A stretch of DNA of 54,432 bases from Nitrincola lacisaponensis (GTDB lineage: Bacteria > Pseudomonadota > Gammaproteobacteria > Pseudomonadales > Balneatricaceae): NCBI RefSeq assembly GCF_000691225.1, contig NZ_JMSZ01000040.1:1-54432 (forward strand). The letters run 5' to 3'. The position numbers and the translations under genes are program-made. Below are positions 18,815-27,598 of the stretch, one piece after another. The notes below the pieces were generated by a model, which saw only the letters and a program-made list of their open reading frames with translations, was not told the origin of the DNA and made no database searches. The first letter of the stretch is position 1. Each line of letters starts with the position of its first letter.

Positions 18815-19060
18815 GCAATAATAAGAAGAATTTCATCTCGGCAGCCATAAAAATAAAAACGCCGAAAGAAAACCGACTGACACGCCTTGAATAAAAATAA
18901 CAACGAGGCTTCGCTGATTGCAGAGTGACAACAACACTCAGGACAGTGCTCAAACAACAACAAGCTTTGTTGCACTCTGCTCTCAGCACCCCACTCATTT
19001 TCTGCAACAAATACTCACCAACTGGCAGCAAACTAACACCCTGAAGCGCTAAGCTGGTAT
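18815..19060 (+). ncRNA. crcZ: CrcZ-like Hfq/Crc-titrating small RNA (predicted)
   Basis: In Pseudomonas, CrcZ is transcribed from a CbrB/sigma54 promoter between cbrB and pcnB and sequesters Hfq/Crc through repeated AAnAAnAA (CA) motifs. Here the same interval has the activator sites, the promoter, and four perfect CA runs: 18817-18830, 18849-18856, 18890-18903 and 18953-18963. Partial ones occur near 18930 and 19006. A 13-bp stem with one bulge (18920-18933 with 18969-18981) presents the fourth motif in its loop. No obvious intrinsic terminator was found, so the 3' end is a guess. No credible protein is encoded. Primary sequence identity to known CrcZ was not tested. Confidence 0.65.
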
Positions 19061-19109
19061 CATCACATCCACAATTTTCATCCTGTCATTTCTGGAAGAA
19101 TAACACCTG

Positions 19110-20588
19110 ATGCAAGAGTTGCTTATAATTCTGCTGTTGATCGTTTGTGCTGCACTGGCCTATCGCCTGATGCCCCGGCACAAGACGCCAGCCGATGATC
19201 AAACCCCGGGCAAAACAACAGCCAATACCACAGCGCCAGAACAGGTATCGACTCAGGTTGTTGCAGAGTACCTGCCACTGGGACACAAACGGATTATTCC
19301 CGAGAAGGCCCATCGCATCCCTCGCCAGCGCCTGGATGACAATGCCATGAAGGTGGTTTATCGCCTGCATGATGCCGGACACGACAGTTTTCTGGTCGGT
19401 GGCTGTATCCGTGACCTGTTACTGGGACAGAAGCCCAAAGATTTTGATGTAGCGACCTCGGCACATCCTGAGGAAGCGGTTGAACTGTTTCACCGGGGCC
19501 GCCTGATCGGGCGACGCTTCAAACTGTTGCATGTCCGCTTTGGCCGGGAACTGATTGAAGTGGCTACCTTCAGGGCAGGCCATGACAGTGAAGACAATGA
19601 TGATGGCGAGCAGGGACGACAGGCAGCCAACGGCATGATTCTGCGTGATAATGTCTACGGTACCATTGAAGAGGACGCCTTGCGGCGTGATTTTACTGTC
19701 AATGCACTGTATTACTGCGCCAAAGACTACAGTATTTACGACTTTGCCAATGGCTATCCTGACCTGCAGCAGCGCATCATCCGCATGATCGGTGACCCGG
19801 CGTTGCGTTACCGGGAGGACCCGGTACGCATGCTGCGTGCCGCACGCTTTGCCGCCAAACTGGGGTTTGAAATTGAGCCGGCGACCGCTGCGCCCATTCA
19901 TGAACTCTCCGGATTGCTGGCCCGCATAGCACCCGCACGACTGTTTGATGAAGCACTAAAACTATTGCAGTCCGGCTATGGCGCCGCCGCCTATCGGCAA
20001 CTGCAACGCTTTGATCTGTTCCGTTATCTCTTCCCGCTCACACATGCACAGCTGGAAGCATCGGACTGGCCGATTGCCGCACTGATTCAGCAGGTACTGA
20101 AAAATACTGACCGTCGTCTGGAACAGGGCAAGAGTGTGACACCTGCCTTCATGTTTGCAGCATTGCTTTGGTACCCGCTCTACCAACGCTACCTGGAAAT
20201 TCTGGATGAAGATGAACTGCCGCCACTCCAGGCCCTGCATGAAGCAGCCAACCAGATTCTGTCAGCCCAGGTCAAAGCCACAGCAATACCAAGACGCTTC
20301 TCAGCACCGATGCGTGAGATCTGGGAGCTACAGCTTCGCCTGCCGCGCTATCAGGGCAAACGTGCTGACCAGCTACTCAGCCACCCCCGTTTCAGAGCCG
20401 CTTATGACCTGGTTCTGCTGCGTGAATCCGCCGGAGAAGACCTCCAGGGGTTAGGACAGTGGTGGACTGACTACCAGCATGGCAATGAAGGCCAGCGCCG
20501 TGACATGCTCAGTGACGTCAGTACGGATGAGCGTCCCCGCAAACGACGTCGTCGACGCCGCAAACCAAGCAGCGGTTCACATGACTGA
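19110..20588 (+). CDS. pcnB: Poly(A) polymerase I, apparently membrane-anchored
   Basis: Adds 3' poly(A) tails that promote RNA decay. Nucleotidyltransferase core: LVGGCIRDLLLG and the catalytic KDFDVATSA (about 95-125), then RNA-binding domains and a basic tail KRRRRRRK. 492 residues. Unusually, the first about 20 residues (LLIILLLIVCAALAYRL) form a hydrophobic helix absent from the E. coli and Pseudomonas proteins as I remember them. The next ATG (19170) lacks a ribosome site, whereas the chosen ATG has GGAAG 10 nt upstream. Its last 8 bp overlap folK. It lies after cbrB/crcZ as in Pseudomonas. Confidence 0.93.
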   Translation: MQELLIILLLIVCAALAYRLMPRHKTPADDQTPGKTTANTTAPEQVSTQVVAEYLPLGHKRIIPEKAHRIPRQRLDDNAMKVVYRLHDAGHDSFLVGGCIRDLLLGQKPKDFDVATSAHPEEAVELFHRGRLIGRRFKLLHVRFGRELIEVATFRAGHDSEDNDDGEQGRQAANGMILRDNVYGTIEEDALRRDFTVNALYYCAKDYSIYDFANGYPDLQQRIIRMIGDPALRYREDPVRMLRAARFAAKLGFEIEPATAAPIHELSGLLARIAPARLFDEALKLLQSGYGAAAYRQLQRFDLFRYLFPLTHAQLEASDWPIAALIQQVLKNTDRRLEQGKSVTPAFMFAALLWYPLYQRYLEILDEDELPPLQALHEAANQILSAQVKATAIPRRFSAPMREIWELQLRLPRYQGKRADQLLSHPRFRAAYDLVLLRESAGEDLQGLGQWWTDYQHGNEGQRRDMLSDVSTDERPRKRRRRRRKPSSGSHD

Positions 20589-21069
20589 CATTCGCTGTTT
20601 TATCGGTCTTGGCAGCAATCTGGAAGACCCCTTGCAACAGGTACAGCGTGCACTGCAGGAGCTGGGTGAGCAGCCGGATATACACCTGCAACGTCACTCG
20701 CCGCTGTATCGCTCTGATCCGGTTGGTCCCGCAGGACAGCCGGACTATATCAATGCCGTAGCCGAAATATGGACGTCACTGGAGCCTCTGGCACTGCTGG
20801 ACCGACTCCAGTGGCTGGAACTTTGCCATCAGCGCGTGCGCCTGCAACACTGGGGACCTCGCACGCTTGACCTGGACCTGCTACTCTATGGTGACTTAAT
20901 ACTCGACACTGAGCGTTTGACCGTACCTCATCCCTATATGACCCAACGCAGCTTTGTTCTCTATCCGCTGGCGGATCTGGAACCTGAGCTGACTCTGCCC
21001 AATGGCCGCACATTAAATCAATATCTAGCGGATTGTCCAATGGGCACTCTGGAGCAGTTACCGCTATAA
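20581..21069 (+). CDS. folK: 6-hydroxymethyl-dihydropterin pyrophosphokinase
   Basis: Transfers pyrophosphate from ATP to 6-hydroxymethyl-dihydropterin in folate synthesis; folP, the next enzyme, is at 45634-46500. Motifs: FIGLGSNL at the start, PLYRSDPVG, and GPRTLDLDLLLYG with the Mg-binding Asp pair. 162 residues from the ATG at 20581, which overlaps the end of pcnB by 8 bp; the reading frame upstream is open but not folK-like. Confidence 0.95.
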   Translation: MTDIRCFIGLGSNLEDPLQQVQRALQELGEQPDIHLQRHSPLYRSDPVGPAGQPDYINAVAEIWTSLEPLALLDRLQWLELCHQRVRLQHWGPRTLDLDLLLYGDLILDTERLTVPHPYMTQRSFVLYPLADLEPELTLPNGRTLNQYLADCPMGTLEQLPL

Positions 21070-21111
21070 TATGGCGTTTACTTGCAGATCGAATTAGTCT
21101 GGAACCCCTCT

Positions 21112-21903
21112 ATGAGTAACATCACACTTCACACACTGACAAGTCTGAAACAGAAAGGCAGCAAGTTTTCAGTATTGACTGCATACGATGCAACCTTTGC
21201 ACACCTGATCAGCTCCGTGGGTGTCGAAATGATTTTGGTCGGTGATTCACTGGGTATGGTCCTTCAGGGCCATGACAGCACCCTGCCCGTCACCCTGGAT
21301 GAAATGGCCTACCATACGGCTGCTGTTGCCCGTGGTAACCAGGGCGCCATGATCATGGCTGACCTGCCTTTCATGAGCTATGCCACGCCTGAGCAGTGCA
21401 TGCAGAGTGCCGGCAAGCTGATGCAGGCAGGTGCACAGGTTATCAAACTCGAAGGTGGTGCCTGGCTGGCTGAGAGCATCAGTCTGCTGGCCGATCGTGG
21501 CGTCCCTGTATGCGCGCACCTGGGTCTTACCCCTCAGGCTGTCAATCGCCTGGGCGGTTATCGTGTACAGGGTAAAGATAGCGCCAGTGCACAACAAATG
21601 ATCGAAGATGCACGGTTACTGGAACAGGCAGGCGCCAGCCTGTTGCTGCTTGAATGTGTTCCCAGTTTGCTGGCAGCAGAAATCACCCGCAACGCTGATG
21701 TCCCGGTCATAGGCATTGGTGCAGGACCTGATACCGATGCTCAGGTGCTGGTCATGCACGATATGCTCGGCATCACGCCAGGCCGCAAACCTCGCTTTAC
21801 TCGCAACTTCATGGATGGCGCCAGCAGTATTGAAGATGCATTTCGCCGCTACGACACCGCCGTCAAGCAAGGCAGCTTCCCGAACCAGGACGAGAGTTTC
21901 TAA
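21112..21903 (+). CDS. panB: 3-methyl-2-oxobutanoate hydroxymethyltransferase
   Basis: First committed step of pantothenate synthesis (ketopantoate from ketoisovalerate and methylene-THF). TIM barrel with [19 protein letters not shown] (metal-binding Asp), KLEGG and GIGAG segments; 263 residues from ATG 21112. An upstream in-frame TTG (21082) is less likely. TATAAT at 21065-21070, overlapping the folK stop, may be its -10, with TGGGCA 18 bp upstream. Ends 5 bp before panC. Confidence 0.95.
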   Translation: MSNITLHTLTSLKQKGSKFSVLTAYDATFAHLISSVGVEMILVGDSLGMVLQGHDSTLPVTLDEMAYHTAAVARGNQGAMIMADLPFMSYATPEQCMQSAGKLMQAGAQVIKLEGGAWLAESISLLADRGVPVCAHLGLTPQAVNRLGGYRVQGKDSASAQQMIEDARLLEQAGASLLLLECVPSLLAAEITRNADVPVIGIGAGPDTDAQVLVMHDMLGITPGRKPRFTRNFMDGASSIEDAFRRYDTAVKQGSFPNQDESF

Positions 21904-21908
21904 CCCGC

Positions 21909-22757
21909 ATGCAAACCTTTGACTCTATTGCCAGACTACGGGACGAACTGCGTCAGCACCGCCTCGCCGGACGCAGCATTGCACTGGTTCCCACCATGGG
22001 TAACCTGCATGCGGGCCATATCCGCCTGATCGAAACAGCTGCACAATCAGCTGACGTCGTTGTTGCCAGTATCTTCGTCAACCCCCTGCAGTTCGGGCGC
22101 AACGAAGACCTCAGCAGCTACCCGCGCACACTGCAAGAAGATCAGCGTAAACTGCAGGCGGCAGGCTGCCATCTGCTGTTTGCACCCGATGAGCAGGAGA
22201 TGTACCCACGCGGTCGCGACAGTCAAACCCGTGTTGAGGTCCCGGTACTCTCTGACCTGTACTGCGGTGAAGCCCGTCCCGGCCACTTCAGCGGCGTCAC
22301 GACAGTAGTCTGCAAGCTTTTCAATATTGTCCAGCCGGATATCGCCGTGTTTGGCGAAAAGGACTATCAGCAACTGCGCATTGTCCGCAAGATGGTCAAT
22401 GATCTGTGCATGCCGATCGATATTCTCTCCGTACCGGTGGTGCGTGCCGATTCAGGCCTGGCGCTCAGCTCCCGTAATGGCTACCTGTCACATCAGGAGC
22501 TGGAAAAAGCACCGGCACTGCAAGCCATTATTCGCCAGGCGGCAGAGGCCCTGCACCAGGGCCGACGTGACTTCAGTGAACTGGAACATGAAGCGATTCT
22601 GCAGCTGGAAGCTGCCGGATTCAAACGTGACTACTTCCGCATAGTTCGCCGCAGTGATCTGTCACCTGCCACTCAGGATGATGCCGCACTGGTCATTCTG
22701 GCTGCCGCCTGGATGGGGCCGGCCCGACTGATCGACAATATGGAACTGGATCTCTGA
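21909..22757 (+). CDS. panC: Pantothenate synthetase
   Basis: ATP-dependent joining of pantoate and beta-alanine. Nucleotidyltransferase with the HIGH-type motif in VPTMGNLHAGH (His near residue 37), the FGEKDYQQL block and the SSRNGYL motif. 282 residues is normal. Operon with panB, 5-bp gap. No panD is present nearby. A perfect hairpin overlaps its stop codon. Confidence 0.96.
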   Translation: MQTFDSIARLRDELRQHRLAGRSIALVPTMGNLHAGHIRLIETAAQSADVVVASIFVNPLQFGRNEDLSSYPRTLQEDQRKLQAAGCHLLFAPDEQEMYPRGRDSQTRVEVPVLSDLYCGEARPGHFSGVTTVVCKLFNIVQPDIAVFGEKDYQQLRIVRKMVNDLCMPIDILSVPVVRADSGLALSSRNGYLSHQELEKAPALQAIIRQAAEALHQGRRDFSELEHEAILQLEAAGFKRDYFRIVRRSDLSPATQDDAALVILAAAWMGPARLIDNMELDL

Positions 22758-22767
22758 TCCAGTTCCA
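22741..22767 (+). terminator. Hairpin across the panC stop
   Basis: Perfect 12-bp arms (22741-22752 and 22756-22767) around a 3-nt loop; the stop TGA is in the stem. A C-rich, not U-rich, tract follows. It may stabilise the 3' end or stop transcription in a non-canonical way. A second 7-bp inverted repeat (22791-22797/22804-22810) follows. Confidence 0.45.
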
Positions 22768-22839
22768 TCCCCCACCCCGACAATGGTCTATGCGTCAGCA
22801 GCTTGACGCACTAAGTGATTTCCCTCAGACTGAAATCAG

Positions 22840-22868
22840 TAGTCATCTATCGTGGCACAGGCTATTCT
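22840..22868 (+). promoter_or_regulatory. Possible promoter of the thiolase gene
   Basis: TAGTCA (22840-22845), 17-bp spacer, TATTCT (22863-22868), about 44 bp before the ATG. It is flanked by a TCAGACT/AGTCTGA inverted repeat that could be an operator. Moderate match only. Confidence 0.35.
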
Positions 22869-22911
22869 AGTCTGAAGCCCGAACATTCAGTCAAACCTAT
22901 GAGGAATACCC

Positions 22912-24093
22912 ATGCGTGAAGTTGTAATCGTTGCGGCTGGTCGAACAGCTGTTGGTGCGTTCAATGGTACCCTGGCCTCCCAACCGGCTGCCATGCTTGG
23001 CGCCACTGTCATTAAAGGCCTGCTGGAAAAGCACTCTATCGATCCGGCAAATATTGATGAAGTTATCATGGGCCAGGTACTGACAGCTGGCTGTGGACAG
23101 AACCCCGCACGTCAGGCTCTGATTCATGCCGGTATCCCTCAGGAAGTGCCCGCATTGACCATCAATAAAGTGTGCGGTTCCGGCCTCAAAGCCATTCAAA
23201 TGGCGGTTCAGGCCATTCGCTGCGGCGACACTGACATGATCGTTGCTGGCGGACAGGAAAACATGTCCATGTCTCCACACCTGCTGCCAAATTCCCGTAA
23301 CGGAGCACGCATGGGTGACTGGAAAATGGTTGATTCGATGATCACCGATGGTTTGTGGGATGCGTTCAACAACTACCACATGGGTATCACCACCGAAAAT
23401 ATCGTCGACAAATACGGCTTTACCCGTGAAGAGCAGGATACCTTTGCAGTGGCTTCACAGAACAAGGCAGAAGCGGCTGTCACCTCAGGTCGCTTCAAGG
23501 ATGAAATCATCCCTGTCACCATCCCGCAGCGCAAAGGTGATCCACTGGTCTTTGACACAGATGAGCAACCACGCCTCGGCTGCACCCTGGATGCACTGGC
23601 CAAACTGCGCCCGGCCTTCAAGAAAGACGGCACGGTGACAGCAGGTAACAGCTCAACCATTAACGATGGCGCTGCCGCGGTGATTGTCTGCTCTGCTGAA
23701 AAAGCGGCTGAGCTGGGCCTGAAGCCTCTGGCACGTATCAAGGCTTACGCTTCAGCTGGCGTTGATCCTGCCATCATGGGAACCGGCCCTATTTGTGCGA
23801 CTCAGAAAGCACTGGAAAAAGCGGGCTGGAGTGTTGCTGATCTGGAACTGGTCGAAGCCAATGAAGCCTTTGCCGCTCAGGCCATGTCCGTAAACAAGGA
23901 TCTGGGCTGGAATACAGACATCGTCAACGTCAACGGTGGTGCAATTGCTCTGGGTCACCCGATTGGCGCGTCCGGTTGCCGTATTTTTGTCAGCCTGCTG
24001 CATGAAATGAACAAGCGTGATGCCAAAAAAGGCCTGGCGACCCTGTGTATCGGGGGCGGTATGGGTACTGCACTGGCCGTTGAGCGCGATTAA
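22912..24093 (+). CDS. Acetyl-CoA C-acetyltransferase (thiolase)
   Basis: Condenses two acetyl-CoA to acetoacetyl-CoA, or the reverse. Thiolase signatures: nucleophilic cysteine in [10 protein letters not shown] (near 88), histidine in [17 protein letters not shown] (near 350) and the second cysteine in CIGGGMG (near 380). 393 residues, biosynthetic AtoB/PhaA type. No phaB or phaC neighbour is present, so I leave the symbol open. It stands alone with its own likely promoter, and is convergent with the pterin-synthase-like gene. Confidence 0.93.
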   Translation: MREVVIVAAGRTAVGAFNGTLASQPAAMLGATVIKGLLEKHSIDPANIDEVIMGQVLTAGCGQNPARQALIHAGIPQEVPALTINKVCGSGLKAIQMAVQAIRCGDTDMIVAGGQENMSMSPHLLPNSRNGARMGDWKMVDSMITDGLWDAFNNYHMGITTENIVDKYGFTREEQDTFAVASQNKAEAAVTSGRFKDEIIPVTIPQRKGDPLVFDTDEQPRLGCTLDALAKLRPAFKKDGTVTAGNSSTINDGAAAVIVCSAEKAAELGLKPLARIKAYASAGVDPAIMGTGPICATQKALEKAGWSVADLELVEANEAFAAQAMSVNKDLGWNTDIVNVNGGAIALGHPIGASGCRIFVSLLHEMNKRDAKKGLATLCIGGGMGTALAVERD

Positions 24094-24101
24094 TAGAACC
24101 T

Positions 24102-24126
24102 GCCGTATCGCGCAATGCGATACGGC
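24102..24126. terminator. Perfect 10-bp hairpin at a convergent junction
   Basis: GCCGTATCGC and its exact complement around a 5-nt loop, in the 43-bp gap between the thiolase and the pterin-synthase-like gene. No U-tract on either strand. Likely a shared bidirectional terminator. Confidence 0.5.
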
Positions 24127-24136
24127 TCGCTCAATC

Positions 24137-25039
24137 TCAGGGGCGCGTGACTATCGCGCCCTTGCCAACCCCCTCGTAAGCCCGCACTTCAACAACAGAG
24201 TCGGGATACTCTTCCGCAACTTTCTCCGCCAGATGCTGTGCAATCTGCTCAACAGTGGTTTCAGTATCCATCATGTAACAGCGACTGACCGGCAAAGTCA
24301 GCTGAAAGTCACCCTGAGGTGCCTGATAGCGAAACACAGCCTGCCCTTCTTCAACTGCCTGCAAGTGCGCGCGCGTACCTAAATAGATATCCTCAAACTG
24401 CTGTGCCCAGAAGAGCTCCAGATCCTGACGGCGTTTCTGGTCTACCCGGATCTGTACACGGGAACGGTGGCCATGCGCAATCCGCTGACAGTTACCCTTA
24501 TGCTGCTGCAAACCATGACTGTAGTGGTAAAACGCACCCTCAATCGATTCCGCAACAAAACGCAGCGCCAGTGACTCCACCTGTTCCGGGAACAGTGCCA
24601 GTAACTGATCTTCACACCAGCGTGCCACAGCCTGTTGCTGAATAGTGTCAACCGGAATCAATGCAATTGCCTGCTCCGGTGCCTGGCACACAAAGGTACC
24701 GCCATCCGGATAAGGCCAGCTGACGCGCGTCTGTCCGTCAAATTGCTCAACAGCCAGGCCCGGCATGCCCGTTGCAACCACCAGCATATGATCTACATGC
24801 GCATCCAGCCAGGTCTTGATGCGTTTTTTCACCACACCAAAATCACAGATCATGCCCTGCTCATCGAGCTTACCTTCCAGCACCAACTGCACTTCCCAGG
24901 ACTCCCCCATTAAACCGCGCTGCGGGTGCAGGTAGGAGAAATCCACATGAGTCAGGTTATCAACGAATAGCTTCACACAGGCCTCTTCAGCATCGCTTGA
25001 ATAAGCCTTTATTCTAGCGGAAAGCCCGGTGTATTTCAT
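24137..25039 (-). CDS. Two-domain 6-pyruvoyl-tetrahydropterin/QueD-like protein
   Basis: About 300 residues from the ATG at 25039, made of two tandem QueD-like folds. The C-terminal domain keeps the zinc and catalytic cluster (YSHGLQQH, then CQRIAHGH, i.e. C-x3-HGH) and a TETTVEQIA segment corresponding to PTSE. The N-terminal domain has lost the C-x3-HGH (RGLMGESW instead) but keeps a CDFGVVK...LDAHVDH block like the QueD DF...LDHxxLN segment. The halves look complementary. Probably acts on a dihydroneopterin triphosphate-type substrate; the exact reaction is unknown. Its promoter region overlaps that of divergent rsuA. Confidence 0.8.
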   Translation of the reverse strand: MKYTGLSARIKAYSSDAEEACVKLFVDNLTHVDFSYLHPQRGLMGESWEVQLVLEGKLDEQGMICDFGVVKKRIKTWLDAHVDHMLVVATGMPGLAVEQFDGQTRVSWPYPDGGTFVCQAPEQAIALIPVDTIQQQAVARWCEDQLLALFPEQVESLALRFVAESIEGAFYHYSHGLQQHKGNCQRIAHGHRSRVQIRVDQKRRQDLELFWAQQFEDIYLGTRAHLQAVEEGQAVFRYQAPQGDFQLTLPVSRCYMMDTETTVEQIAQHLAEKVAEEYPDSVVEVRAYEGVGKGAIVTRP

Positions 25040-25111
25040 GATACAAACTGTAAGGGATACCTGGCTGCCGGGTTGCGTTATAATCACGCTTTTTCAGCAA
25101 TAGGGTACGCT

Positions 25112-25819
25112 ATGCGTCTGGATAAATACCTGGCCCAAACCACCGGGTTGTCACGCAAAGAAGTCAAAAAACGCTTGCACGCCGGACTGGTTGAGGTGAA
25201 CGGCCAGCCAGAACGTGACAGCGGCCGTCATGTCGGCAGCGAAGATCAGGTGTTTCTGGATGGTGAATCCCTGTCAGAGCCCAAACCTCGCTACATCATG
25301 CTGCATAAGCCAGAGGGCTTCGTCTGTTCCAATGATGATCCAACCCATGTCACTGCGCTGACCCTGATCGACCTGCCCGCCGCCGAACGGCTGATCATTG
25401 CAGGGCGCCTGGATCTGGATACAACCGGCCTGCTGTTACTCACTGATGACGGCCAATGGTCACACCGTATCACCTCTCCCAGACATAAATTGTCCAAACG
25501 CTACCGTGTGCAGCTGGCAGAGCCCCTGATTGCCGATGCCGAAGCACAAATTGAACGTGGCATTTTGCTGAAACACGAAGCCAAACGGACCAAGCCAGCT
25601 CAGCTCCAGCGCCTGAGTGACACTGAAGCGCTGCTGACCTTGACTGAAGGCCGCTATCATCAGGTCAAGCGCATGTTCGCTGCACTGGGCAATCGGGTTG
25701 TGGCACTGCACCGCGAACAGGTCGGCAGTATCCTGCTCGACCCGGATCTGGCCCCCGGTGAATACCGTGACCTGACAGACGCTGAAGTCGCCTCTGTTTA
25801 CACCGAGCCTTCCCGCTGA
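25112..25819 (+). CDS. rsuA: 16S rRNA pseudouridine-516 synthase RsuA
   Basis: Modifies U516 of 16S rRNA. N-terminal S4 domain (MRLDKYLAQ...SRKEVKKRL), then the catalytic block with the aspartate in GRLDLDTTGLLLLTDDG, followed by HRITSPRHKLSKRY and EGRYHQVKRMFAA, all of the RsuA type. 235 residues from ATG 25112; the open frame upstream is not conserved. TATAAT at 25079-25084 is a probable -10. Its stop overlaps the rsmC start (TGATG). Confidence 0.94.
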   Translation: MRLDKYLAQTTGLSRKEVKKRLHAGLVEVNGQPERDSGRHVGSEDQVFLDGESLSEPKPRYIMLHKPEGFVCSNDDPTHVTALTLIDLPAAERLIIAGRLDLDTTGLLLLTDDGQWSHRITSPRHKLSKRYRVQLAEPLIADAEAQIERGILLKHEAKRTKPAQLQRLSDTEALLTLTEGRYHQVKRMFAALGNRVVALHREQVGSILLDPDLAPGEYRDLTDAEVASVYTEPSR

Positions 25820-26883
25820 TGAACCCGACAGATCCGGCAACAACACTATTGCATCAATATATTGCACAAGCACCGGCAGATAGCCTCTGGTGGGTGGATG
25901 AGAATATTCTGCTGATTCCAGAACAGCGCCCGGGAATTCGTGCCATCACCAATCGCTATGACCTGTATCAGCAACTCAAAGCGCGACAGTGGCAGGTCAC
26001 ATTCAACGACTTCGATAGCGGACAGATCCTGCCCGCCAGTCTTTCCTGCGTGTTACTGCGCTTGCCGAAAGAAAAAGCCCTGGTGCACTACCTCATCAAT
26101 CAAACAGCACGTCTGTTGAGACCCGGTGGTGAGCTCTGGCTGATTGGAGACAAAAGTGAAGGGGTACGTGGATTCAACAAGCGTGCTGCCGAACGTTTAG
26201 GCGGCCCGTTATCCGAACACAAGGTCAGTGCCGGCCTGTGGTTTGCCCGTATCAGCCATGATCCGCAACAGGCCGGTAACGATCTCGACGATCAGCATTA
26301 CACCGAAACACGTCCGGTCACAGACCGTCATGGCTACAGTTTTATCAGCAAACCGGGTTTGTATGGCTGGCAAAAGGTCGATCCTGGCAGTGCGTTTCTG
26401 ATAGCCGAGCTACCCACCATGCTGAATCAGCCATTCCCCCTCTCAGGCCGTGTGCTGGACCTGGGCTGCGGCTTTGGCTACCTCAGTCTGCAAACTGCCG
26501 GCACCCAGACCCAACTCACCTGTACCGACAATAACGCTGCGGCGTTACACTGCTGCCAGGCCAATCTGGAAGCGCAGGGAATCCTGGCAGAGGTGGTTGC
26601 GTCGAATGCTGGCGACACACTGCAAGGCCCTTATGACATCCTGCTGTGCAATCCGCCGTTTCACAGCGGCTTTGCCACCAACCTTGATCTGACCAGCCGC
26701 TTCATAGCGGCCAGTGCCCGACTGCTCAGCCCGCAGGGACAAGCCTGCTTTGTGGTCAACAAACACATTCCTCTGGAACAGAAAGCACAGCGTTATTTTG
26801 CTAGAATCCGGCTGTATGCCGATAATGGACAGTTTAAACTCATTCACTTGAGTCAACCCAAACACTCACAGGACGCATCATGA
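25819..26883 (+). CDS. rsmC: 16S rRNA m2G1207 methyltransferase RsmC
   Basis: SAM-dependent guanine-N2 methyltransferase of 30S rRNA. Two MTase-like halves: a degenerate N-terminal one, and a C-terminal catalytic one with VLDLGCGFGYLS (motif I) and NPPFHSG (motif IV). 354 residues. Overlaps rsuA by one base and the next gene by 4 bp, so three genes form a coupled unit. RlmG is a close relative, but length and the NPPFHSG context favour RsmC. Confidence 0.88.
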   Translation: MNPTDPATTLLHQYIAQAPADSLWWVDENILLIPEQRPGIRAITNRYDLYQQLKARQWQVTFNDFDSGQILPASLSCVLLRLPKEKALVHYLINQTARLLRPGGELWLIGDKSEGVRGFNKRAAERLGGPLSEHKVSAGLWFARISHDPQQAGNDLDDQHYTETRPVTDRHGYSFISKPGLYGWQKVDPGSAFLIAELPTMLNQPFPLSGRVLDLGCGFGYLSLQTAGTQTQLTCTDNNAAALHCCQANLEAQGILAEVVASNAGDTLQGPYDILLCNPPFHSGFATNLDLTSRFIAASARLLSPQGQACFVVNKHIPLEQKAQRYFARIRLYADNGQFKLIHLSQPKHSQDAS

Positions 26884-27536
26884 CATTTGAATACTTACGT
26901 CAATCGCTGTTTTTCTTCAGACAGCACCTGATCACTCTGGCCGCCATTCAGCTGCCTTTTCTGGCACTCATCGGCATTCTCGGATTTATTCTGCAGGGTA
27001 ATATGACCGGTGCATCCGGTGAGTCCGCTGGCAGTTTTCTGCTGCTGGGCCTGTTGCAGCTGGGTCTGCTGCCGCTCTACTGGGGGGCCACTATTTTTTA
27101 CATGCAGTCAGTGCTGGATGGCAAACCCCTGTCGCCCATGAGCGCCATCAGTCTCGGGATGACCTGCTGGGGCAGGCTGCTGCTGACGTATATTCTGAAC
27201 GGATTAGCAGTCTTGCTGGGTCTGATTGCCCTGGTTATCCCGGGAGTGATTGTCGGGGTACGCCTGGCCTTTGCAGATTACATCTGTGTACTGGAAAACA
27301 AATCAGCCACTGAATCCCTGAAACAAAGCTGGTCACAGACGCAGTCCTATTTCTGGATGCTGCTGCAAGGCTTTATCCTGATTTTCCTGTGCCTGTTTTT
27401 GCTGGAAATGCTGATTCAACAACTGTTTGGTTCCACACTGATCGCACTGGTGCTCTCTTTACTGGTGGATTTTGGCGGGGTAATGCTGACCGTATTCGGA
27501 TTCCGCGTGTTCAGCGCGATGCGGGAAGGGCAATAA
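26880..27536 (+). CDS. YciC-like inner membrane protein
   Basis: 218 residues with about five to six membrane helices. The central PGVIVGVRLAFADYICVLEN and SATESLKQSWSQTQ segments resemble the YciC/UPF0259 family. Its molecular function is not known. Start ATG overlaps the rsmC stop (ATGA). Convergent with pnp; a long hairpin (27547-27580) follows. Confidence 0.78.
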   Translation: MTFEYLRQSLFFFRQHLITLAAIQLPFLALIGILGFILQGNMTGASGESAGSFLLLGLLQLGLLPLYWGATIFYMQSVLDGKPLSPMSAISLGMTCWGRLLLTYILNGLAVLLGLIALVIPGVIVGVRLAFADYICVLENKSATESLKQSWSQTQSYFWMLLQGFILIFLCLFLLEMLIQQLFGSTLIALVLSLLVDFGGVMLTVFGFRVFSAMREGQ

Positions 27537-27546
27537 CTCAGAAAGT

Positions 27547-27580
27547 TCACGGGTCCCTGCCATGCAGCAGGAACCCGTGA
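27547..27580. terminator. Long hairpin between the YciC-like gene and pnp
   Basis: TCACGGGT-x-CCTGC pairs with GCAGG-x-ACCCGTGA: 13 pairs with one mismatch, between convergent genes. No clear U-tract; probably terminates both. Confidence 0.5.
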
Positions 27581-27598
27581 GGATCACGGGTGTGGTAA

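Noticed and set aside
18771-19031. 86-codon minus-strand frame over the crcZ region
   Set aside because: No ribosome site or conserved feature; the region is better explained as a sigma54-driven RNA on the plus strand.
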